Shown here: positions 54,906 through 64,000 of the stretch, piece by piece
How positions within the stretch are numbered: the first letter of the stretch is position 1
Layout: the number at the start of each line of letters is the position of its first letter
From: Oreocharis arfaki
Lineage: Eukaryota; Chordata; Aves; Passeriformes; Paramythiidae
Reading direction: 5' to 3'
Length of the DNA stretch: 64,000 bases
Assembly: GCA_013398015.1 (NCBI GenBank)
Contig: VZRR01013888.1
Coordinates: forward strand, 62,001-126,000
Notes under the pieces: generated by a model
The model's database searches: none
The model's input: only the letters and a program-made list of their open reading frames with translations
Told to the model about the DNA's origin: nothing
Made by a program: the position numbers and the translations under genes

Positions 54906-57481
54906 TGAAATTGTACCGTTTAGTGAAAAACCTACTCATGTTTATTCCACGTTGGTTTGTGTAATTAGCTATCATTGTTCCTCAAAAACGTGTTTTTAGG
55001 GTAGTTGCGCAGCAGCGTATTTGAGAAAATTCCTTCTTTCAATCAAACGAAGGTGCGCATCGTGAGGGGAAATATTGTGTGTTACACTTGAAGTGTACAA
55101 ATGTGCCCTGTAGAGCTTAAAATGATCCCTAAATGTCTCCATTAAGTATATTTTGTCCTTACGTTATTACTAACGGAATAAGAACTGGATTATTTTCAAG
55201 ACGACATTAGTAGAAGTATTGTTCTATCAAGCACTTTAACATACACACCACAAACCGACATGGGTTTTTCAGGTTTTGAAGTACATTGAAATACAGCTTT
55301 TCATGCTATGTCCTTTACAAATAAAACTGTGAGAATAATGGCTGGTGTCACTTTCTCCTTGCAGAGGAACCAAGAGACTGGGGTCTCCAGCTGAGGAGCT
55401 GATCTGAGCCTGGAGGGAACAAACTGAACAGAATGATCCAGCTGGTGGTGACTCTGGTACTGGGAACTTGCTGGAGCAAAGCTGGGGAGAAGGGGGTGTG
55501 AGGGCCTGTTCCCAAATCCAGCCCTTCTGCCTTCCCTGACACAAAGGGGAGGCAGAGACCGTGCTGAGCCCGAGCAGCTCTTCATTCCAAGGCTTAGGTG
55601 GAAAACGTGGCTGATTACAGGGAAAAAATGGGATCACAGTGAAGCTGAGCTCTTACCAGGGTGGTGTTGGCTAGGCAACCTGGATTGCTTTGCCCTTAGC
55701 ATCTGGGAGAGCAGGGAGAAGGAGGATGGGATTAACCTGTAGCAAAGAGTCTCGTTCCTCTCTTGACATGAGTTGCTCTGATTTGAACTCAGGGTTAAAA
55801 TGCTGGAATGAAGCTCTTGCTCTCCAGTCTGTCAGGTAGCACGTTGTGGAAGAAGAAAGGTTGATGGACAAGAGAGAGATAGATGCCTGCAACAAAAAAT
55901 GCGAAAGGAAAAAAGAAGATAGTGAAATGCCCTCTTTTCTAAGTTGGACTGGATTTTCAGAAATTTCCCCCATGTCTCTCAGCCTTAGGTATGCTGGAAT
56001 TGGCAAAAACCGGAGAATTTCTGGAAACTTTGACAGTTTGAAATGCAGAGCCCTGCATGTATGTGTGCATGGTGTGTGTGAGGTGGGGCATGTCTGTTCA
56101 TTCATTTGAACTCTCTGTTTTGAAGAGGCAGAGACTCTCAGGAGAGGACTGAAAGTCTCAGAGCTTGTGCTATACATGTGGAAATCCTGAAATACATTGT
56201 GTGATGATACTGGTGTTTATCAACATTACAGCATCCCATAAATGTGAATAAAATCCACAGAGCTGCTTATTGTCAGATGCCAGTGGGTGGAGTGGCTGTA
56301 CCTGTGCACCTCCTTACTGAATGTGTGTAAATCAGAGATAGTGAGGTCTGACATTTTAAAGGCACTCGGGACTTGAAGGAAGGCAGAACTAAGCTTGTCC
56401 AGGTGAGCAAGTGCAGGTAACTTCCTCTCCACTGTGCTGTCATTGATGCAGTCTGGGAACACTGCAATGTTTTCTGCAAAGGAGGAATAGAAGAAAACTC
56501 TTTGAGAAGACTTGCATAGGTTGGAGTTGAAATAGCTCATCAGTCTAGTTTGTTCCTTTCCAACATTTCAGGTAAGCTTGTTCGATGAAAGAAACTCTGC
56601 TCGGGTTATGAGTGAAACTGCTTCCCTGGCTGTCACCTCATCATTTCAGAGGCTGAGGCTCCTGCAGTCAGGGAGCATTTCACTGCTGACATCTCCAATT
56701 ACTCTCCTGCTATTCCATCAGCTGTGTATCAAAGCTGTTTTGAGCACAGCACAGGGTGTGAAGGGAATGGGAAAATTCCTGTACGGGTCTGCTATCTGGT
56801 GGCTGCTTATGGTAAGCTCTCTGCAGAAGCCACTGCAGAGCTGATTTGTCAGTGGGGAGCTGTGGTTCTGCAGGAAAGCTTGACACTTCACAGGGCCCGT
56901 CTGCATTCCCTGCAGACCTCACAGGGCATCTCAGATCCTCTGAATGAACTTCTGTCAGAATGTGACCCCGCAAATTATTTTCTCCTTGAACCAAGCCCAC
57001 CTTTGTCTTGAGGGGAGGGAGGGAAAAGCCATAGGAGGAAACACAGCCAACCCCCCGATCCTTACCCACGACATGTTTTTCATGCTGAAAAGGAGCTCAC
57101 TGCTACATGATCTAATGACTACCTTGTTACCATTCAATAATAGGTTCAGTGGGGTCCATGAATGTAAAATAATTGTGGTTTGCTTCAGAGAGACTCAGGT
57201 GTTCACACCAGTCACTGAGTAATAGAGTAATCTGTAAGATGTTGTTTCTCCCGCTTGCAGTGGTTGTCCAGGACTCATGAAAATCACTCGTCTTGCACAA
57301 GGGGTAAATGTAGGAGATGGACAACACTTGGGATTCTCTCTATGGAAAATAACTGTCCTTTGCCCAATATGGTCCTTTTAGTTTTATATTGCCCCTTCCC
57401 TGTATCCATTGACTTCTAGTCACTGGCCAGAGCAGCAGTTGAAATGGGTGAATTGTGGTCAGTTCACCCAGTTTTGGTGAA

Positions 57482-57512
57482 CTGCAGGCCCTGCTGCAGG
57501 CCCTGCTGCAGG
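57482..57512. repeat. Tandem 12-mer repeat, 2.6 copies
   Basis: CTGCAGGCCCTG is repeated twice exactly and followed by a partial third copy CTGCAGG. Confidence 0.9.
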
Positions 57513-58093
57513 ACAAGGTGCTAAAAAAGTGGATGTGGTGAATAAACAATTGAGTTGGACTTGCAGAGTGCATTTGGCACGACTGTGCAGCAGAACTAAT
57601 TCCCCAGGAGCTCAAATGCTTATCAGAGGGCATCTTTCTCTCAGCAAGAGGCAGGCATGGAGAATGCAAGAGATGTCCCAATCTCCACGCAGTACATTCA
57701 GTGGCAAGATTTCCCCCTGCTCCTATGGCCAGCTTGAACTGGTTTTGGCCAACAAGCCCAAACTAAAATAGAATTAAACTCAATAGCAGCCAGATGTTGT
57801 GTTTGGTGCTCTGCAATCCTTGCATTCTCCTGCTTTCACCGAGATGTTTCCACAAAGGCTGGTGTTAGCCTAGGAAAGCCCTTTCCCTTACCCTGCTCCT
57901 GCAGCCAGTGGGAAGAGATGGGCTCCTTCAGTAGGCCCTGCAAGGAGAAACCGCACTTGGCTGCTTTTAATTATGCCTAAAGAAGTCCAACAGAGGCAGC
58001 TTGCCCTTGGAGGCTCAGCTAGCATTAATCTTTATGAATATTCCCACCAGCACTGTCCTCTCAGGCAGAGTTCTTTCCTTCAAAGGCACCCAA

Positions 58094-58113
58094 GTGATAT
58101 ATTGTGATATATT
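58094..58113. repeat. Exact 10-mer tandem duplication
   Basis: GTGATATATT occurs twice head to tail in AT-rich intergenic DNA. Confidence 0.9.
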
Positions 58114-61100
58114 TGCACATCAAAGAAATAAACAGTTTACAAGAGTAAAATCTAAAGGCGATGGACTCAAGTAGTTATTTTTTACAATATAATTGATAAT
58201 TTAGATATGAAGACAAATTCCTTATTTTTCTTACAGAAGCACTCAATAGAGACCAGAAAATGTGGCTTCAATTTCTAAGTCTCCCTTACTTCCACCGAGA
58301 GCTTTAAGCAATTTGATTGTGTCATATCCCATCTTGCAGGTAGGGAGCTGATGTACAGAGGGGGGGGCTTTGCTGCAGCCAGTTTGGCCTCACCAAGGAA
58401 GGTTGTTCAGCCCTGGGGTCAGCAACTGCTCCTCCAGCATCCACTGGTGTGTGACTGAGAGCTGCTTTTCAGTGCCTCTGTGGCAGAAGTGCCCTGAGAT
58501 CTCGTCTGTGGTTGAATCCAGTTTAAAGGCATTGGTGAAACCTGTTGATTTGTGGTGTTCTGGGCTTGCAAGTCTGTCAAGCTGTGTGTGGTTGGAGAGT
58601 TTTGTAATTGTCCAGACAGAAGAACAGGCTTTCTTCCTGCTTAGCTACAATACAGTAATTATGGGTACTATCAGCAGTGTGATTAAGCACTGCAGAAATG
58701 CATAAAAATCCTTGCTTGGCTGTTGAGTGAGGATGGCAGTGGTTCCCTTCCAAAAGGGAGGAAGAGGAAACAGGTATTTTGCAAAAGCACCTTTCCGTGG
58801 CTTTTCATCTTGAGTCCATAGCTCTTCTAGGAGGTGCAGACATTCATGAACATCAAGTTAATCATGTCCCCTCTCTGCCCCACAACCTGTCCCTGCTCAT
58901 TGCAAGCCCAGATAGATCATACCAGATCCTCCACACTCAAACCAGAAAATGCATGGTTGAAGGCCTGTGAAGTTCTAGCAAGAGTTTTCCAATAGTAATC
59001 AGAAAAGGTCAGTACGACTGAGAACCATCTTTGTGGTGCTGTTGTTCGGTTGTGGGTTTTTTTTAAAGGCATGGATTTCATTTCAAGTGAGCTGGGAAGC
59101 CAGCCCAAAGACTCTGTGCTTCTGTACTTGAGATAGTGTGAACTCTTCCATGGAGTCTCCTTAGCCTGCTTCTTCTGCTCAGTGCTCTCACCTAAATTAA
59201 GTTCACCTGCTTGCACACTCACAGCTTTTGAACTGTCATTACCCCCATGAGATACATAGAACGTGCTCTAAATTGGACCGTGCAACAGGAACCCTCCAGC
59301 TTGGAATCAGTGTGGCTACTGGCTTGCCTGAGATCTAAACTTCTTGCAGATGGTTTGTGGTTCCTGACTGTATAAATAGTGTGAAGCTGGCTAGAAGTGA
59401 GTGTGGCGCACAGGATGTTCTCCCCCAGCCCATAAAATTACTTACAGAAAAACTGCATTCAGGGAATGTGAGTGGAAACACCACCCTATGGCTCTGCCCA
59501 GCTTTCATGTTCCTAAAGCTGTGGAAAAAGTTTCCATTCATGGTAGCAGGAACACAGGAGAACTAGGAAAAACTTGCAGACCAGAGAAGCTATTTCATTC
59601 ATCCTCGGCATGGACTTTGTTAGAAGAGAATTTCAGATGTCAGCAGGAATTTGTGCTAGACAGGGGTAGTGTGGGTAGCTGTGTTCAGTGAGAAATAGGA
59701 TAGCTGCTCTGGGCTTAGTCATTTGTGTTTAACTGGCACAATGCTAAAAAGTGAGGAATGAACTAGCTGATCTTCAATTCAAATGTGTGTCCTGGGAAGT
59801 GCAAATACAAGTTGATCCACCATGGCTTGCTGAAGTCAGTGAAAGTTCCTAAAACTGATGAGTTTAGACAGGCATTCATGAACACTGGTGTCTGCAAAAC
59901 CTATTACTTTGTGTGCAGAAGAGAAGCGACCCTCTTTTGGGAAAATAATAAAGTGACTGTTGTTCCTGCTTTCAACACACGATGTTTATTAAGACAGTCC
60001 CAGTCTTCTGCGTAAGAGTTGGCTTCCAGATGATCTCAGCATTTTAAGTACAAATGGTTATCTCTGTGAAGGGCCAGGCTTGTGCTAGGGAAGATGCTGT
60101 ACAGCCTCGTGTTAATCTCTTCAGTTAAGATAGCCTGTGACAGAGAAGCGGCAGAACACAGGGTGTGACAAGCAGGACACGGGCTGTGAAGGCTGCCGCT
60201 GTTGACTCTGGGTAGAGTTGTGAGCAGCATGGTTTGTCATATCACAAAGTGCAGGATGTTCTGGATAGATCCCCCCCAGCAAGCGGGGGCAAATCTGAGC
60301 CCTCATTCCCCGTGGCAGAGCAGGAACTGGCAGCAGAGGACAGCAGTACAGGCATGTCCCTTTTGTCCCCTCCACAGCCACTCCAGGCTCTCGTTACCAG
60401 AGAAGCATTTTTCAGCAGGAGGCACACGTTCATCTTTCCCTCGAGCTTGGCCTGTAACCGGTTTCCTTTGACATTGAAAGTTAAATCTGTTTGCAATGGG
60501 ACCAGCTCCTGCAAACATCCGAAGTGTTGGGAAGTCTTCATGCAAAAATTGGTACAGGGCTACCAGTGCACTTTCCCAAGCACTGCACACCTAATGCCTT
60601 GTCTGGTTCATCATCCAAGCTGGCCATGTTCCTGGCGATGTCCTAAGCTGAGCTACTGAGCAAGGTCCTCCTCACAGAGCTTCCTGGGATGCCCCTCTGT
60701 CCCTTGGACATTGCTCCTTCCAGGTTTCATAAGCAGGGGGATTCTGAGAGACTTTTGTGCTGGGAATGAGGGTTAGGAAGGGAAGGAGAAGGAAGCAGCA
60801 GCACAAGGCAGGAGGAGGGAGTCCATGATTCATTTGAACTGGTTCTCAGCAGGCAGGTGCAAGCACCTCTCCGGCTTCCCCCCAGCAAAGTACCGCTTGG
60901 AGGAGGATGGCAGGAGGACTTGCGCTGCCTTTGCTCCTCCCAAATGTTCAAGTGACTTTCTACCTCTGGCTTAGGCAATTAATCAGGTAAGGAAAAACTA
61001 CTGTGGACTCTAGGCACAACACTCACTGTAATGTCTTAATCGATTTCCCCTTCCCCCTCTTTCAAAAAAATACTTGCCTGCAAGGGCCTGTACTGTTTTT

Positions 61101-64000
61101 TCCTGTGTTGGCACAGGAGCCATGGGTAAGGAGATGATGGTAGCAGCTCTTTTTGTGTCTGTATAATAACTCATGACTCTCTTACTCAGCTAATTAAAAC
61201 CAAAACCCCTCTAGCTACCCTGAAAAATGTAAATAACATTTATTAAAACATTGTTCTGTGGTATAACCAGCACCCAAGTTACAGAAAGGCTGTTATGAAA
61301 CAAGACTTTGCTTGTAAAGAAATAGATGGCTGCAAATCAAGTGAATGCTGGACTTTCTTCATGAAAGCATTAAGCTGGGGACAAAGAAAATGTGTACAAT
61401 TAAAAATGCATGAAATGCAGAGGGCAAACAGCTGGCAGGGGCCAAAGCTGTCTGAACACCTTTGCACTGTGCTTTGCCCATCTCTGAAGTTAGCACAGAT
61501 AATGGAATACAAAAGTGGAATATGCAGTGAAACAAGATTTCTCCAAGGGCATTGTGTTCTTAGCACAAGTAGCAAGGTAATTGGAAGACAAAACACATCA
61601 AAGCAGGAGAAAAAGTTTTGATGAGACTGGAGAGTGTTCTTGAATCTCTGGCTAAATGCACAATGCCTGTTCAACAGCAGGTCTGCTGTAATGTAAAATA
61701 AAGGGAATGTAATGTAAAAAACATGAATGTGAACCCAGGAACAAAGTCAAGTCCAGTATGAGGACACACAGCTCCTGTGTATTCACATTTATCTCAAAAC
61801 CCAAGCGTGTTTCATACAAGCACAGAATGAACCCTTGGTGCAAAAGCGAGTGAGTGAAACCCCTTGCTTGTTCCTTGCACCTGATAAAGATGCTATGGAA
61901 CTGGCCTGATTTAATTCTTCAGCTGTGGCAATGCCAGACTAGTTTGAAAGAATTTGATCCAACTTTTGAGCACTAGAATCTGAATATATAAAACCTCAGT
62001 TTTATCTTTAGATAAAGATAACTAAATGAAGAACTCTGGGATTACAGGAGCACGTAAAGCCAAGTGCATATTCTAGCCTTGCTGAGCTGAACATCATGAG
62101 CCATCCTAAATACCTGTTTCTTGAAATGTGGAGGCATTTGGATAAGTGCTCCTGCTTTAATGCAGAAGTAAAACCTTTCCCATTCAGTAAGAGGTCCTGC
62201 CACCACCGTTGTAATACAGTTGGCAGGGCTTTGGAAACAATTCATGAAGGGTTTGCAAAAGTTCCACATGAGAACGGATGTTTTAAAACATATTTTCTTT
62301 GCGTTGTCAACAACTTCATCTCTTTCTGTGATCTCAGTTTAAGTTACTTGTCCCAAAGAATCAGATCCACAGGCACAAAAATCCCGCTGAGTCAATGTTT
62401 GCCATCTTGCAAGCAGTCTAGGATCAAAAACATCAGTATATGCCTTGGTCAAATAAAAAATCACGGTTCCTGTCTTGTTTTAGTTTTGGGAGAAGATTCT
62501 GTCTCTGTGTCTAGTGAAAAACTTTGTTCCAAGATGTTGCTTTATGTTGGAATCCAGCCTTGTTTAGTACCCAGAATTTGCACAACTAGCATGGCTCCAT
62601 ACAGAGTAAGCTGCTCATGGACCTGCAAGCTGCACAGTCTGGAAGAAATTATCAGGTAGTAGTTACCAGTTTGATTTATTCTTTCTATCACTCTCTCTTT
62701 CTGTCACGCCCTGGGCATCCTGTGTTGGTGAACAGTATGAGACATAAAAGCTGACAAGTGTTTTATGACCTTCTTACTAAGGTTCATCTGATACAAACTA
62801 GATCATGTGGTTTTCATCCAGCCAGAACAGTCTCCAGTTCCTGAACAGAGAATAACTGGAGTATGCTTAGCTGGCTCTGCACTAGAAGCAGTCTGCACAT
62901 CCAGGTACTGCTTCCTTCAGCCTTCCAGAAGCTAATCTCTGCTGCCTTCAGCCCCCTAGATGTGGTCATGCTGGTCAGAGACACCTCACAACCTGAGAAC
63001 AAGGGATGGTCTCTGTACCAGGCCCAGCTTTCTGGTAAGAGATGAGATTTACTTTTTAGCTGGACACAATGATGCAGTTTATTTTCCCAGGACAGGAGAG
63101 TCCGCTCTGCTTCACACACCATGTGTGACCCTGTGTCTCTTTTGAGACAACTGCGTGGAAAGAATGCTGTCGCTTGATGAACACTTGGGACAGTCCTTTG
63201 TTGTGAGATCATTTTATGGTACATGCAACTGGTTAATGCTGAGTACTATTTCTAATTTCCTGTGACTGGTGTTATGGGCATTATTGATCCTACTTGGGAG
63301 AAAGTTTTCCAGCAACAGGTTATTGACTACCTCAAAGAAAGTAGTTACTTTCATTTCCTATTTTAAGGAGAGGGAAATGCCAGGACCATACATAGAATGG
63401 GTAAGTTTATAAGCCCTTACTGCCAGCAGACAACTAGCAGTGAAGGGAACATGTCAGGCTTCTTCAAGAGATTTTTGGATGTTTTCAAGTCTAAAGCAGC
63501 TGTCACCCCACCACATCAGACTAATTCCTTAGCAGGGCTTCCCCCACTGATGGTAACAGATTGCCCTCCAGCAACTCAGCCTAAATTTCTCTGAGAAATG
63601 CAGCTAAGATGCTACAGCCAGCAACTCAGTGTTTTTGCAAGGGCTGTATGTGAATTTCACATAGGCAGATGGCCTGCCAACCATTACAGACTTGGTGAAT
63701 GGAAAATGAAAAAGTGCTGTCATAACTGCTGCATCTAAACAGTCCTTGCTCGTTTAGAGAACGACTTGCCTGGAGCATGACCACAAGAACCTCTTGGGGG
63801 AGAGTCTGAGTTTTCCTCTGTGCATTTAGAGCATTAAAAACAGTGGAGCAGGAAGCAGTGATGACGGTGGATTATACAAACCTATCAGAGAGGGGTGCTG
63901 TTGCAGAGCAGAAGCTGGCCAGCCCTAAGACGCACCAGGACACGTGGAAGGAAATAGTTGTGCAGGCATCACCAAGCCCTGCTGTCCCCCAGGAGGTGGG

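Larger units (their letters stand above)
51540..54925 (+). other. DENND5B: DENND5B 3' UTR (about 3.4 kb to the most distal well-placed signal)
   Basis: There are no introns or conserved ORFs. Landmarks are two Pumilio-type TGTAAATA motifs (51793-51800, 51971-51978), a hairpin (51829-51848), a G-rich stretch (51900-51932), U-rich low-complexity tracts (52418-52428, 52621-52669, 54540-54552), and AATAAA signals at 52986, 54154, 54412 and 54900. The end is inferred from the 54900 signal; an additional AATAAA at 55320 could extend it. Confidence 0.65.
54926..64000. other. Intergenic region downstream of DENND5B
   Basis: Nine kilobases hold no ORF with a recognisable domain and no recognisable mobile element or RNA gene. 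The longest open frames are 62096-62659 plus (187 codons) and 55671-56177 minus (168 codons), neither of which I recognise. Small features are a 7-bp palindrome at 55083-55097, a 12-mer tandem repeat at 57482-57512 and a 10-mer duplication at 58094-58113. I looked for the first exon of SINHCAF, the next gene in mammals in this direction, and did not see it. Confidence 0.7.

Noticed and set aside
55671..56177. Minus-strand 168-codon frame downstream of the gene
   Set aside because: No recognisable family or motif and no conserved-looking segment; treated as chance pending comparative data.
54926..64000. First exon or CpG-island promoter of SINHCAF, the expected next gene
   Set aside because: I searched for its N-terminal zinc-finger-like sequence and for a CpG-dense promoter and found neither; it presumably lies beyond the window.
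1..64000. CRISPR arrays, operons, tRNA or rRNA genes, prophage or toxin systems
   Set aside because: No spaced direct-repeat array, no cloverleaf with A/B boxes and no bacterial gene arrangement was seen; the window is vertebrate nuclear DNA.

Overview
The window is vertebrate nuclear DNA, almost certainly from a bird. The coding sequence is split into GT-AG exons separated by AT-rich introns. The only interspersed repeats I recognise are CR1 LINE 3' ends, which are typical of sauropsid and especially avian genomes. I see no Alu, L1 or mammalian SINE. The bird order cannot be resolved from what is visible.

One protein-coding gene explains the window: DENND5B on the plus strand (DENN domain containing 5B, a Rab guanine-nucleotide exchange factor). 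Nineteen coding exons run from 4467 to the stop at 51537-51539. Joined at canonical splice sites they stay in frame without a stop and encode 1194 residues. From memory the mammalian protein is about 1274 residues, so roughly the first 80 residues and the promoter lie upstream of the window. Domain order is the end of uDENN and all of cDENN (exons 1-2), dDENN (exons 3-4), a linker (exons 5-7), RUN1 (about exons 7-12), PLAT (exons 13-15) and RUN2 (exons 16-19). The paralogue call (5B, not 5A) rests on 5B-type segments such as MHNAEQYSS, CSMDSLASS, SQWEEKDP, EEREQF and the C-terminus LIKGVDV.

Layout: 1-4466 is the tail of an upstream intron. 4467-51539 holds coding exons and introns; the largest introns are 9.95, 8.86 and 4.5 kb. 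51540 to about 54.9 kb is a long 3' UTR with several AATAAA signals. From about 54.93 kb to the end is intergenic DNA in which I find no supported gene. In mammals SINHCAF lies next in this direction on the same strand, but none of its exons is visible here.

Repeats are sparse: four CR1 fragments (three plus strand, one minus) and a few short simple repeats. The points most worth a second look are a dense CpG/Sp1 block inside an intron at about 45.18-45.31 kb, a pair of Pumilio-type sites flanking a G-rich stretch and a hairpin early in the 3' UTR, splice-site-adjacent UC and UG repeats, and a palindrome flanked by TALE-type motifs at 16.5 kb. I found no convincing new biological system; this is an ordinary, intact, conserved gene.
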